Below, in pieces: positions 15,438-23,410 of a DNA stretch of 23,465 nucleotides. Numbering within the stretch: the first letter of the stretch is position 1; each line of letters opens with the position of its first letter. The notes under the pieces are model-generated. The model had not been told where the DNA came from. It saw only the letters and a program-made list of their open reading frames with translations, and searched no databases. The DNA is from an uncultured bacterium (GTDB lineage Bacteria; CSSED10-310; CALFER01): assembly GCA_937951895.1 (NCBI GenBank), contig CALFER010000007.1, positions 1-23,465 on the forward strand. The letters run 5' to 3'. The translations under genes and the position numbers were made by a program.

Positions 15438-17276
15438 ATGTTGCTGACAACGATTGTTTCATCCATCTGTCTGGGCATTCTCGCTCAGATTCTGGCAGAC
15501 CGGATCAAGATACCGGCCATCCTTCCCCTGCTGGGGTTCGGGATGCTTCTCGGCCCGCACGGACTTGCCTGGTTCCACCCGGCCTCTCTCGGAAAAGGGC
15601 TCGATGTCGCCATTGAACTGGGGATCGCGATCATTCTGTTTGAAGGGGGTCTGACGCTGGATCTGCATCGATTACGGATCGTCGGGGCGGCGGTCCGGAA
15701 CCTTCTGACCATCGGAGTTTTGGTGTCCTGGGCAGGTGCAGCGGCTTTCGCACATCTGCTTGCCGATATGCCGTGGCAGACGTCGATACTTTTCGGTGCG
15801 ATTCTGACCGTGACCGGTCCGACGGTCATCCTGCCCCTCCTGAGGCATCTCGTGGCCCCCCGTCACGTCAAGACGATCCTGCTGTCGGAGGGTCTGATCG
15901 TGGATCCGATCGGCGCGGTTCTGGCTTACTTTGCCCTGCAATCGATCGAACGCGTCGGGTTACCTGCCGCAGCCATCACGCAATCCGTTCTGACCCTGAC
16001 GGCAACCGGCATGATCGTCGGATTCGCCTCGGGATCGTTTTCCCGGTTGCTGCTCCGGAGCCATGCGATCGCATCCGAACTGAAAAATGTTTCCGTCCTT
16101 GCGGTGCTGGTCGGGATGGTGCTGGTGTGCGAGCATCAAGCGCCACAATCCGGGATTCTGGGAGCTCTCGTGATGGGCATGACGCTCGCGGGCACCCGGC
16201 GTTCGGACATCCGGGAACTGAAATCGTTCAAAATCCAGATTTCAACGCTGGCGGTATCGTCGCTGTTCATTCTTCTGGCGGGGCAACTCGATCTGACGGC
16301 CGCATTGAACCTCGGATGGACCGGCCTGTCCGTTGCGGCGGGAATCACATTGATCGTCCGTCCGCTCTCCGTGTTTGCCAGCATCCGGTCCCGCAAGTTC
16401 CGATGGGATCACCGGTTGGTGCTCGCGTTGACGGCGCCGCGAGGCATTGTCGCAGCCGGTCTTGGCTCGTTGGCCGCCCGGCAGTTGGCTGCAGCGGGGA
16501 TTCCGGGAGCGGAAACGCTGGAAAGTCTTGTCTACACAACGATTGTCTTCAGTTGTGTGTTCGCGACGATCATGAGCATTGTGCTTCCTGTCATATTTGG
16601 ATACACCCGCGATCCGACCCGAAAGAGGATCATCTGCATCGGCGCCGGGCCTTTTACCGAAGCGCTGCTCGCGGCCATGCAACATACACAGGGAATGCGC
16701 ATTCTGATCGACAGCGTGGATTGGCGGTTGACCGCGGCGGCATCCAAGGGCATTTATGTGATCTGCGGCGATGCACGGGATGTTCAGGCCTACGATCAGG
16801 CAGGCATCGAACGGGATTCGATCGTGATTGCTGCCACGACCAATGACGAATTGAACATGCTGGTCGCGGATCTGGTTCACCATGAATTCGGCATCGAGCA
16901 TCCGGTGGTCGTCCTGCATCGACCTCCGGCCCAATTCGAGGAAACCTCGCGCCGCGTCATATTGCTCGGACGAGGCCGTTTCGCTCTGGACGAATGGGAT
17001 CGCGATCTGAATCAGGGAGCAGCCGCGGTCCGGACCATCCCGCTCGACTCGCCCGACACAATCGACCGGATCCGACACATGCTGATCCGGCAACCCGACG
17101 CGATTCGATTGTTGATTGGATGGAAATCGGACCGGCCTGATTTTTCGGTATCGTTCGACCGTCTGGACGCCTATCATGCCCTGACCTGTATCGCCCGCAC
17201 GGCGGCTTTGAGGGAGTTCGACAACACGCCTACTCTGGTATCTGAATCGGATCGTGCCATCGAAAACAGCATCTGA
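15438..17276 (+). CDS. CPA1-type Na+(K+)/H+ antiporter with C-terminal TrkA-N/RCK-like domain
   Basis: An inner-membrane cation:proton exchanger for pH and Na+ or K+ balance. Of 612 residues, about 1-390 are hydrophobic with some 12 membrane segments. Conserved pieces include LLGFGMLLGPHG (31-42), ILFEGGLTLD (66-75), LTVTGPTVILPLLRH (123-137), ILLSEGLIVDPIGAVLA (147-163, with the transport-site Asp D156) and LTAPRGIVAAG (331-341). From about 396 a Rossmann-type domain follows (KRIICIGAGPFTEALL, then IVIAATTNDELNMLVADL), suggesting control by NAD(H) or another nucleotide. The residues after about 500 are less conserved. The start matches the family and lacks a ribosome binding site; a promoter lies next to it. 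After the stop, a short AT-rich AAAAATATTTTT palindrome may help termination. Confidence 0.88.
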   Translation: MLLTTIVSSICLGILAQILADRIKIPAILPLLGFGMLLGPHGLAWFHPASLGKGLDVAIELGIAIILFEGGLTLDLHRLRIVGAAVRNLLTIGVLVSWAGAAAFAHLLADMPWQTSILFGAILTVTGPTVILPLLRHLVAPRHVKTILLSEGLIVDPIGAVLAYFALQSIERVGLPAAAITQSVLTLTATGMIVGFASGSFSRLLLRSHAIASELKNVSVLAVLVGMVLVCEHQAPQSGILGALVMGMTLAGTRRSDIRELKSFKIQISTLAVSSLFILLAGQLDLTAALNLGWTGLSVAAGITLIVRPLSVFASIRSRKFRWDHRLVLALTAPRGIVAAGLGSLAARQLAAAGIPGAETLESLVYTTIVFSCVFATIMSIVLPVIFGYTRDPTRKRIICIGAGPFTEALLAAMQHTQGMRILIDSVDWRLTAAASKGIYVICGDARDVQAYDQAGIERDSIVIAATTNDELNMLVADLVHHEFGIEHPVVVLHRPPAQFEETSRRVILLGRGRFALDEWDRDLNQGAAAVRTIPLDSPDTIDRIRHMLIRQPDAIRLLIGWKSDRPDFSVSFDRLDAYHALTCIARTAALREFDNTPTLVSESDRAIENSI

Positions 17277-17419
17277 GGAGTCGCGGCCAGGCGAAAAATA
17301 TTTTTAAAAAATGGATGCAGCACCCGAATTTCTATGGTAGCGTCCGATCTACAATTGTCGTGTCGATGGGTTCCGGGATCAGTCTGGGTCAGAATGATCC
17401 GATCAGGAGGTTCGTTTCG

Positions 17420-17608
17420 ATGCCGGATGAGTTTGAATCCCCCGTGAGTGCTGGAATGGAGACACGCGGAACGATCGTCAAAAGTGCGCTCGTGCCGCGA
17501 ATTTTCTTCATGTGCCAGGAGTTGCTCGAGCAGCGTCGCGTGACGAATTCGATCGCTGCGGACAGCTGGGATGTCCTGCCTTCTGGGCGGGATTCTGCAC
17601 AAAACTGA
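17420..17608 (+). CDS. Possible 62-residue small protein, unknown
   Basis: Not recognised. It is called only because an AGGAGG sits 9 nt upstream of an ATG that opens a 62-codon frame in an otherwise empty region. The product has an acidic start, a central hydrophobic stretch (VKSALVPRIFFMCQELLEQ) that could form an amphipathic or short membrane helix, and a polar tail. A longer frame from 17315 has no ribosome binding site. No convincing promoter was found, and the T8 run 18 bp downstream is the only terminator-like signal. It could also be a gene remnant. Confidence 0.4.
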   Translation: MPDEFESPVSAGMETRGTIVKSALVPRIFFMCQELLEQRRVTNSIAADSWDVLPSGRDSAQN

Positions 17609-17676
17609 GCGTGTCTGTCCAGAGGTTTTTTTTCCTCATTCAGGCGGGGAGGTGCGGGGGTGTCTTCATGATCGGG

Positions 17677-17706
17677 GTGACAGGCACGGTGGCGATACGC
17701 TAGACT
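17677..17706 (+). promoter_or_regulatory. Candidate promoter of the flavoprotein-kinase-SagB operon
   Basis: GTGACA (17677-17682) and TAGACT (17701-17706) are spaced by 18 bp. The -10 box resembles the TAGATT and TAGTCT boxes of the two upstream plus-strand genes. The leader would be about 45 nt and contains GAGGAGG 7 nt before the ATG at 17757. Confidence 0.55.
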
Positions 17707-17756
17707 CGAGGATGGATCGCCGCATGCGTCACCCATACCCCCGAGGAGGTGTCCCC

Positions 17757-18332
17757 ATGAAAATCACATGTGTTCTCGGAAGCCCACGCAAGAACGGCAA
17801 CAGCACCCTGATGGCCCAAGCCTTTCTCGATACAGCCGCCGGTCTCGGAGCCGATATCACCCCGTACACGCTCAATGACATGACCGTCCGGGGTTGCCAG
17901 GGCTGCATGGCCTGCAAAACAACGCTCGACCATTGCATCATCCGGGACGATCTGACGCAGGTGCTCGAATCGCTCGCATCGACCGATGTCCTTGTGCTGG
18001 CATCGCCGATTTACTACGGCAACGTCAGCAGTCAACTCAAGGCATTCATCGATCGCTCCTACTCGCTGCTCGTTCCGGATTACATGTCAAACCCGCGTCC
18101 CCATCGTCTGCCGGACGGCAAGCAGATGGTCATGTTCCTGACCCAGGGATATCCGGACGAAAACTCATTCAATGACGTTTTCCCGCAATATGATTTCTTC
18201 TATCAGTGGCATGGCTTCAAACCCAATCATCTGCTTCGTGCATGCGGTGTCGGCCGGGCCGGTCACGTGACGGACATGCCTGAAATTCTGCAATCCGCCA
18301 GGGATCTCGCGATGAAACTCTGCAGAGGCTGA
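17757..18332 (+). CDS. Flavodoxin-fold FMN flavoprotein (NADPH-dependent FMN reductase / iron-sulfur flavoprotein type)
   Basis: The 191-residue protein shows the FMN-phosphate loop GSPRKNGNST (8-17) and the flavin-contacting ASPIYYGNVSSQLKAFIDR segment. Between them lies GCQGCMACKTTLDHC, a C47-x2-C50-x2-C53-x6-C60 spacing close to the compact cluster motif of iron-sulfur flavoproteins (Isf); members without a cluster share similar cysteines, so Fe-S binding is possible, not certain. Likely a cytosolic electron carrier or reductase. The start at 17757 is chosen for the AGGAGG upstream and the typical MKITCVLGSPRKNG opening; the frame is open further upstream. The kinase gene follows after 23 bp. 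Confidence 0.87.
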   Translation: MKITCVLGSPRKNGNSTLMAQAFLDTAAGLGADITPYTLNDMTVRGCQGCMACKTTLDHCIIRDDLTQVLESLASTDVLVLASPIYYGNVSSQLKAFIDRSYSLLVPDYMSNPRPHRLPDGKQMVMFLTQGYPDENSFNDVFPQYDFFYQWHGFKPNHLLRACGVGRAGHVTDMPEILQSARDLAMKLCRG

Positions 18333-18355
18333 TCGGCAACCTCCGACGATTCCCC

Positions 18356-20737
18356 ATGGCATCCGACCACTCGACACACACGCGAAGTCGTTCATCCGTA
18401 CCGGAACGCAATCGTGATGACACGCGTCAAGCAGCGCTCCGCTGGGAAGTCGGCCAGACTATAGCGCGTGAGTTCGTGATCGAAGGGATCCTGGGGAAGG
18501 GGGGGATGGGCGAAGTGTTTCTGATGCGCCGGATCGTCGATGACCGTCTGTTCGCCGTCAAAACGCTTCGAACCCATCTGTTGAAACACACCAGGGACCG
18601 CAAGCAGTTTCTGAACGAATTGCAGACATGGATCGACCTTCCCGAACACCCTCACCTGGCAGTCTGCCGGTTTTTCCGGACCTTCACCGATCGACTCGCT
18701 ATTTTCACCGATCCGATCGACGGAGGCAGTCTCAGTCAGTGGATCACCGATCATCGCATCCGGGATCTCGAACAGGTCTTCGACATTGCGATACAAATGG
18801 CCTGGGGGCTTCATGCCGCGCATGTCTGCGGCGTCATTCATCAGGATGTCAAACCAGCCAATGTTTTAATGACAAGGGATGGTGTGGCGAAGATTACCGA
18901 TTTCGGACTTTCGCGGACACAGCGGCGGGAAATCCACTCCCGGCAGGCTCTCATTCCCGGACCCCATCTGGTCTCGACGGCCGGAATGACCCCGGCGTAT
19001 TGTTCCCCCGAGCAGGCTGTCGGCGACCGCCTCAGCCATAAAACGGACATCTGGAGCTGGGCGGTGTCGGTGATCGAACTCCTCGCAGGCAGAATGACAT
19101 GGACGCTCGGCGTGGTTGCCCCCGCGGTTCTCGATTCGCTGCGCTCCTCGCGATCCCGATTTGCGGAATCCATCCCGAATCGTCTGCTCGAGATTCTGGA
19201 GCAGGCGCTTCAGTTCAATCCGGACGATCGGTGGTCGGGTTTCGATGCGGTGTCGGATGCGCTGATCACTGCCTGCGGAGTTGCTTTCTCGAAGCCTTAC
19301 ACCCGGACTTGCCCCGTCGTGTCGCCCCGCACCGGCAGCATCTCGGCGCGCGACAGCCGGTGGCGGTCCTCGGGAGTTCCGTGGCGCGATCCCGCGGAGG
19401 TGCTGAAGGAACTGCAGATCAAAACGGGGGAGACGCTGGTCGATGCGGATGCTGACGAGAGGTCGGATAGCAGTCATACGAATCAGGCGTTGACCGATCT
19501 GACGATGTTCCGGGATGCGCTCGATTTCACCGACCGGATGATGACCACCGGGATGGACCTGAGATACGAAAAAATGTTGATTCTGGGGGATCTCGCCTTT
19601 ATCCACGAAGAACTCGGCGATCTGCCGGGATGCCTCGATCTGATTGATCAGAAAATTGAGATCATCCGGGCGATGCTCAGTCTGAATGAACGTTCGGATC
19701 TGATCTTGTGCCTGAGCCGGAGTTACATGAACAAAGCCAATGTTCTCAGCGATGCAGGGCACCTGACTGAATCGCTCCCCCTGTATCATCAGGCCGCGGA
19801 ACTGAGCCGGATGCCGGCTGCAGCCAGTTCGGCTGGAGAGGTATTCATCAATCGGGCAAAGTCCTATACAAATGTCGCTCGGGTATACTGGAAACTCAAT
19901 CGGAGCGCTGAATCCGAATCCAATTATGTCCAGGCGATTCAGGAATGGAAGTCCATTTTCAAGGCCAAACCTACGCCCGAAAACGCCCACGGTCTCGCCG
20001 TCACCTACATGAACTTCGCCGTGTTGCTGACCGAGATTTCGGAGCGTTTTCCAGAGATACACCGCCTTCTGAATGCAGCGTTGAAATGCTACAACAGTTT
20101 CGAACCCTCCGTCGCGTTGCCCGACTTCCCCTTCCATATCTCACGCGTGTATCTTGCCAAGTCCAATCTTTTCTTCACCGAGGAGAGGTATGAACAGGCG
20201 CTGACATACATCGATCGGTGCATGATCATCCGGGAAAGACTGGTATTTAAGGAGGGCCGACGGAATCTGGCTCCCGGACTGGCAACGACTTTCATGAATA
20301 AATCCTCGATTCTCTGGAAGCTGAACCGGATTCCTCAGGCGCTCGACATGATCGATCGATGCATCGACCTGCGATCCAGACTCGTGTTCGATGAAAACCG
20401 ATCGGAAATCCAGTTGCCGCTGGTCGAAGCGATCATCGAGAAAGCGTTCATACTGTTTCACAGCGCCGAGATGGATGCGGCGGCTTCGATTTTTCAGTCC
20501 GCTCACAATCTGGCAATCCGATTCAAACAGCAATCCAGTGACGAAAAGCGCTTCGATCCGATGCTTGCGGAATCGATGCTTGCCATTATCGGCATCGCGG
20601 ATCCCGGGCGGGACCGCTGGCCGGATGAAGACGTCCGGACAGCCGCCCTTATACTCGAAAAAGATACAATACGAATCGAAAAGGCACGGAATGAGCTGAT
20701 TATTCAGGCGGCGTTCCGGAGAAGGAGTCTCACATGA
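18356..20737 (+). CDS. Serine/threonine protein kinase with C-terminal TPR region
   Basis: A Hanks-type (PknB-like) kinase with a large helical-repeat tail, 793 residues, cytosolic: no membrane segment is visible. The kinase domain spans about 40-305: Gly-loop GKGGMGEVF (47-55), ATP-site Lys K69 (FAVKTL), alpha-C Glu E88, catalytic loop IHQDVKPANVL (161-171, D164), DFG at 182-184, and TPAYCSPEQAVGD in the activation/P+1 region. The usual HRD Arg is Gln, so it is a non-RD kinase and may not need activation-loop phosphorylation. Residues about 390-750 form TPR-like helix pairs (for example GDLPGCLDLIDQKIEI and LNRIPQALDMIDRCIDL), probably for partner binding. No ribosome binding site precedes the ATG, 23 bp after the flavoprotein stop, so translation may be coupled. 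Its stop overlaps the SagB start by 4 nt. Confidence 0.88.
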   Translation: MASDHSTHTRSRSSVPERNRDDTRQAALRWEVGQTIAREFVIEGILGKGGMGEVFLMRRIVDDRLFAVKTLRTHLLKHTRDRKQFLNELQTWIDLPEHPHLAVCRFFRTFTDRLAIFTDPIDGGSLSQWITDHRIRDLEQVFDIAIQMAWGLHAAHVCGVIHQDVKPANVLMTRDGVAKITDFGLSRTQRREIHSRQALIPGPHLVSTAGMTPAYCSPEQAVGDRLSHKTDIWSWAVSVIELLAGRMTWTLGVVAPAVLDSLRSSRSRFAESIPNRLLEILEQALQFNPDDRWSGFDAVSDALITACGVAFSKPYTRTCPVVSPRTGSISARDSRWRSSGVPWRDPAEVLKELQIKTGETLVDADADERSDSSHTNQALTDLTMFRDALDFTDRMMTTGMDLRYEKMLILGDLAFIHEELGDLPGCLDLIDQKIEIIRAMLSLNERSDLILCLSRSYMNKANVLSDAGHLTESLPLYHQAAELSRMPAAASSAGEVFINRAKSYTNVARVYWKLNRSAESESNYVQAIQEWKSIFKAKPTPENAHGLAVTYMNFAVLLTEISERFPEIHRLLNAALKCYNSFEPSVALPDFPFHISRVYLAKSNLFFTEERYEQALTYIDRCMIIRERLVFKEGRRNLAPGLATTFMNKSSILWKLNRIPQALDMIDRCIDLRSRLVFDENRSEIQLPLVEAIIEKAFILFHSAEMDAAASIFQSAHNLAIRFKQQSSDEKRFDPMLAESMLAIIGIADPGRDRWPDEDVRTAALILEKDTIRIEKARNELIIQAAFRRRSLT

Positions 20738-21801
20738 ATCAGGGTATAGACGCGCGCTTGCTCATCCACGGATATCCCGTGTCGATGTCACAGGAAAAGG
20801 AAGACGGCGAACAGCAGCAAAGCGACCAACAGGCCGGGAAACCAGCGCCTGACATGCAGAAGACGGTCTCTGCGGATGCCCGCATCATCCGGCTCACACC
20901 CCTGACCGAGCTCGACATGGGCCGCCAGCCCCTCACACAAATCCTGTTTCAACGCCGAAGTCGACGGAAGTACTCCGATCAGCCCCTCACACTGAATGAA
21001 CTGTCGTTCCTGCTGCTGGCGACACAAGGCGTCGATCGTGTTGTCCGGAACAAGACCGGGCATCCGTTCGCTTCCTTTCGCACCGTCCCGTCGGGAGGAG
21101 CACGGCACCCTTTCGAAACGTATCTGGCGATTCACAATGTGATCGGAATCGATCCGGGCATCTACCGCTACCAGCCTCTCGATCATGAACTGGTATGCGT
21201 CAATCCGAACTATGCGTTTCCCGATCCGATCATCGAGGCATGCTGTGGCCAGCCGTTTGCCGGAAGAGCGGCGGTCGTCTTCATCTGGACGGCGGTTCCG
21301 TATCGGATGGAATGGCGCTATCTGAGGCGATCGTTCACAAGCAAAACCATCGCGCAGGACTCGGGCCACCTCTGCCAGAATCTGTATCTCGCCGCAGAAT
21401 CGATCGCCTGCGGAACATGCGCGATCGGCGCGTATTTTCAGGAGTTGATGGACGCCATCGTGGGAGTGGACGGCGAAGACGAGTTCACCATCTATGTCGC
21501 TCCCCTCGGAAAAATCTCGAAATACACTCCGATCGATCTGCCGATCGAGCAATACCGGGAGATTGCCGGAACCTATCGATCGGATGAAGAACAGCTCACA
21601 CTGACGTTCTTCATGGAACAGAACGACCTCTATGTCATCACTCCGAATGCGGCACGATTCAAGCTGATCGCGGTTTCGGAATCGAAACTGGTCGAACCGT
21701 CCGTCGAACTCGAATTCCGGCTAATTCGAAGCGAATCGGGGCGGATCACCGGAGTGACGCTCGATCAGGCGGGGCGGGAGTTTCGGTTCGAGAGGTTGTA
21801 G
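20734..21801 (+). CDS. SagB-type nitroreductase fused to a DUF3471-like C-terminal domain
   Basis: A 355-residue FMN-dependent oxidoreductase of the SagB/ThcOx branch of nitroreductases. Residues about 64-265 hold the core: FQRRSRRKYSDQPLTLNELSFLL (FMN-phosphate Arg patch), FRTVPSGGARHPFETYL (115-131), the QNLYLAAESIACGTCAIGAY helix/strand (215-234), and VAPLGK. SagB enzymes oxidise azolines to azoles in thiazole/oxazole-modified peptides, but stand-alone members of unknown substrate are common. Residues about 273-355, from YREIAGTYRSDEE to GVTLDQAGREFRFERL, resemble the small beta domain DUF3471. The first 50 residues are polar and probably disordered. The ATG overlaps the kinase stop (ATGA) with GAAGGAG upstream. 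No YcaO or SagC-like cyclodehydratase is in the window. Confidence 0.83.
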   Translation: MNQGIDARLLIHGYPVSMSQEKEDGEQQQSDQQAGKPAPDMQKTVSADARIIRLTPLTELDMGRQPLTQILFQRRSRRKYSDQPLTLNELSFLLLATQGVDRVVRNKTGHPFASFRTVPSGGARHPFETYLAIHNVIGIDPGIYRYQPLDHELVCVNPNYAFPDPIIEACCGQPFAGRAAVVFIWTAVPYRMEWRYLRRSFTSKTIAQDSGHLCQNLYLAAESIACGTCAIGAYFQELMDAIVGVDGEDEFTIYVAPLGKISKYTPIDLPIEQYREIAGTYRSDEEQLTLTFFMEQNDLYVITPNAARFKLIAVSESKLVEPSVELEFRLIRSESGRITGVTLDQAGREFRFERL

Positions 21802-23337
21802 AATCTGACGCGTCTTCACCGAATTGGTCAGGTACGTCTCACTCCCCAACGCGTGACACGACGTTTTGGTGTAATCAATCAGTTGACTCAGGAAATCCCT
21901 GTGCGGTCTGTCCCATACTTTGCCGCGAGTCGTCAGTATCAAGAGGGCTTTTTCATGTTCGAGCGAATCGATGACCTCATCCATCCCGATCTCGGCTACC
22001 CAGGGCCACAGATAGATGTAACGGCAAAGCGGCCGATTCCGGACCCAGAAATACAGGTCGATGTTGCCAGGATAAAACGCCACCTTGATCGAATCGTCTC
22101 CCTGCGTCAAATCATGAATCTTCTCCGCCTGTCTCGCCATGTTCCCGAATGTCGCGTCGTACGTCAGTCGATTGGCGTCCGAGTACGTCGCGCTCGAAAA
22201 CCGGAACTGCCATGTCAATGCCATCAGAATCGCAAGGATTGAAGCGATACGGGACAGACCGACCGACAGCTTCCCGCCTGCCTGCTGAGAACCGGACTTC
22301 GGGAAATCCGTCGCCAGAACGGACACGGCATTCACGGCAATGAACAAGAACGGCAGAGCTCTGAAATGCGTTTTGTGGAGGCTGGTCAGAATCGCGGCGG
22401 ACCCATATGCGTAAACCGAAGCTCGATATCGTTTCCGCAGCAGGAGGACGAGACACAAGAGCAGGAGGAAGAATCGATATGCCCAGCCGGTCAGCAGACC
22501 GGCATCCAGACCTCGGTTTTTCGAAAATGAGATATCAAGCGATCCGTTGAACCATTGCGGATCGAACAGGTGCAACAGCTTCAGGATCGCCGGGATGATG
22601 TTTTTCAAGAGTGAAATCTGACAGGATGTGTAGTTGCTGTACACCTCGAGATTGAACAGGATCGCCTGATCGTAAAACGCCTGAAGGGAGTCGGTTGCGA
22701 TCAGAACCAGGAGCGCTCCGATCAGACAGACAGCGGTTGTCGCGATCGATATCCATGCGGCGCGGCGGGCAGACGGTTGCGAGAGCATTATCAGGAAAGA
22801 AAACACGACGTACCAGGCAGTCTCAGAGTAACTCACAAGTGCAAGCCCGCCGAAAATCCCCACAATGACAGCGGCTGACCGGGACATGCGGACACCGTTG
22901 TCGAATACCCGGATTAACACGGCGAACATGACGAAAACGGCAATGGCCGCGAATCGTTGATAGATCGCCATGTTCCCGAAATAGTATGGCGACATGAGCG
23001 ACCAGGTGAAGTAGAAGAGGCCGGCTGTGAGAAACCGGCGGGTCAGAACGGCGACGAGCAGAACCGCGAGAGTTTCGAAGACCAGTACCGACATTCGGGC
23101 CACACATATCGTTTCTCCGAAGCATCGAAACGCAACGGCCAGAAACCAGTACGAAAACGGAAAATGATGCGAAAACAGGTCGCGGTAGGGAATCAAGCCG
23201 TGATTGATCCATTTGCCCAGAACAAGATTGTCGCCTTCGTCGCAGAACTGACCCCAGTACAGGACGGTCGAACCGATGAATCCGGCGAAGGCTATCAGTG
23301 CCAGACCCATGATTGCGGCAACCGCGCGCCAGTGCAT
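21721..23337 (-). CDS. GT39-like polytopic membrane glycosyltransferase
   Basis: A 538-residue inner-membrane protein with roughly ten hydrophobic segments in the first 400 residues and a soluble C-terminal part. After the first membrane segment stands FCDEGDNLVLGKWINHGLIPYRDLFSHHFPFSYW (a stretch around D33-N37 and H57-H58), the acidic first outer loop typical of PMT/ArnT-type (GT39/GT83-like) polyprenyl-phosphate-sugar transferases, where the Asp/Glu is catalytic. Donor and acceptor are unknown; it could decorate lipids, glycans or proteins. The ATG at 23337 has AAGGGAGA 5 nt upstream. It has no operon partner in view. Its last 27 codons overlap the end of the SagB gene on the other strand (21721-21801). 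Confidence 0.72.
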   Translation of the reverse strand: MHWRAVAAIMGLALIAFAGFIGSTVLYWGQFCDEGDNLVLGKWINHGLIPYRDLFSHHFPFSYWFLAVAFRCFGETICVARMSVLVFETLAVLLVAVLTRRFLTAGLFYFTWSLMSPYYFGNMAIYQRFAAIAVFVMFAVLIRVFDNGVRMSRSAAVIVGIFGGLALVSYSETAWYVVFSFLIMLSQPSARRAAWISIATTAVCLIGALLVLIATDSLQAFYDQAILFNLEVYSNYTSCQISLLKNIIPAILKLLHLFDPQWFNGSLDISFSKNRGLDAGLLTGWAYRFFLLLLCLVLLLRKRYRASVYAYGSAAILTSLHKTHFRALPFLFIAVNAVSVLATDFPKSGSQQAGGKLSVGLSRIASILAILMALTWQFRFSSATYSDANRLTYDATFGNMARQAEKIHDLTQGDDSIKVAFYPGNIDLYFWVRNRPLCRYIYLWPWVAEIGMDEVIDSLEHEKALLILTTRGKVWDRPHRDFLSQLIDYTKTSCHALGSETYLTNSVKTRQILQPLEPKLPPRLIERHSGDPPRFASN

Positions 23338-23374
23338 ACAGATTCTCCCTTTGGATCGAGATCTTCAGAAACCA

Positions 23375-23401
23375 TCTATAAGGAGAATTTCGATGCGCCA
23401 A
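23375..23401 (-). promoter_or_regulatory. Weak candidate promoter of the GT39-like gene
   Basis: On the minus strand, TATAGA (23375-23380) is a fair -10 box, with TTGGCG (23396-23401) upstream at a short 15-bp spacing. The leader would be about 30 nt. The suboptimal spacing keeps confidence low. Confidence 0.3.
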
Positions 23402-23410
23402 ATCGTGCAT

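Larger units (their letters stand above)
17277..17756. other. Sparse region between antiporter and flavoprotein genes
   Basis: This 480-bp stretch holds no confidently recognised gene. Its contents are an AT-rich segment near 17293-17312, a possible 62-residue ORF (17420-17608), a T8 run at 17626-17633 with no convincing stem upstream, and the promoter for the flavoprotein operon (17677-17706). A reading frame open into the flavoprotein gene from 17571 lacks a good start and does not look like coding sequence. Confidence 0.7.

Noticed and set aside
16242..17177. 311-codon minus-strand frame opposite the antiporter
   Set aside because: Arg/Gln-rich shadow with no recognisable domain; the plus strand encodes an intact transporter and Rossmann domain.
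17590..17640. Intrinsic terminator at the T8 run
   Set aside because: No stable GC-rich stem directly upstream of the T-run could be drawn.
17571..17756. N-terminal extension of the flavoprotein frame
   Set aside because: The extension has no ribosome binding site and would precede the conserved MKITCVLGSPRKNG start; the promoter lies inside it.
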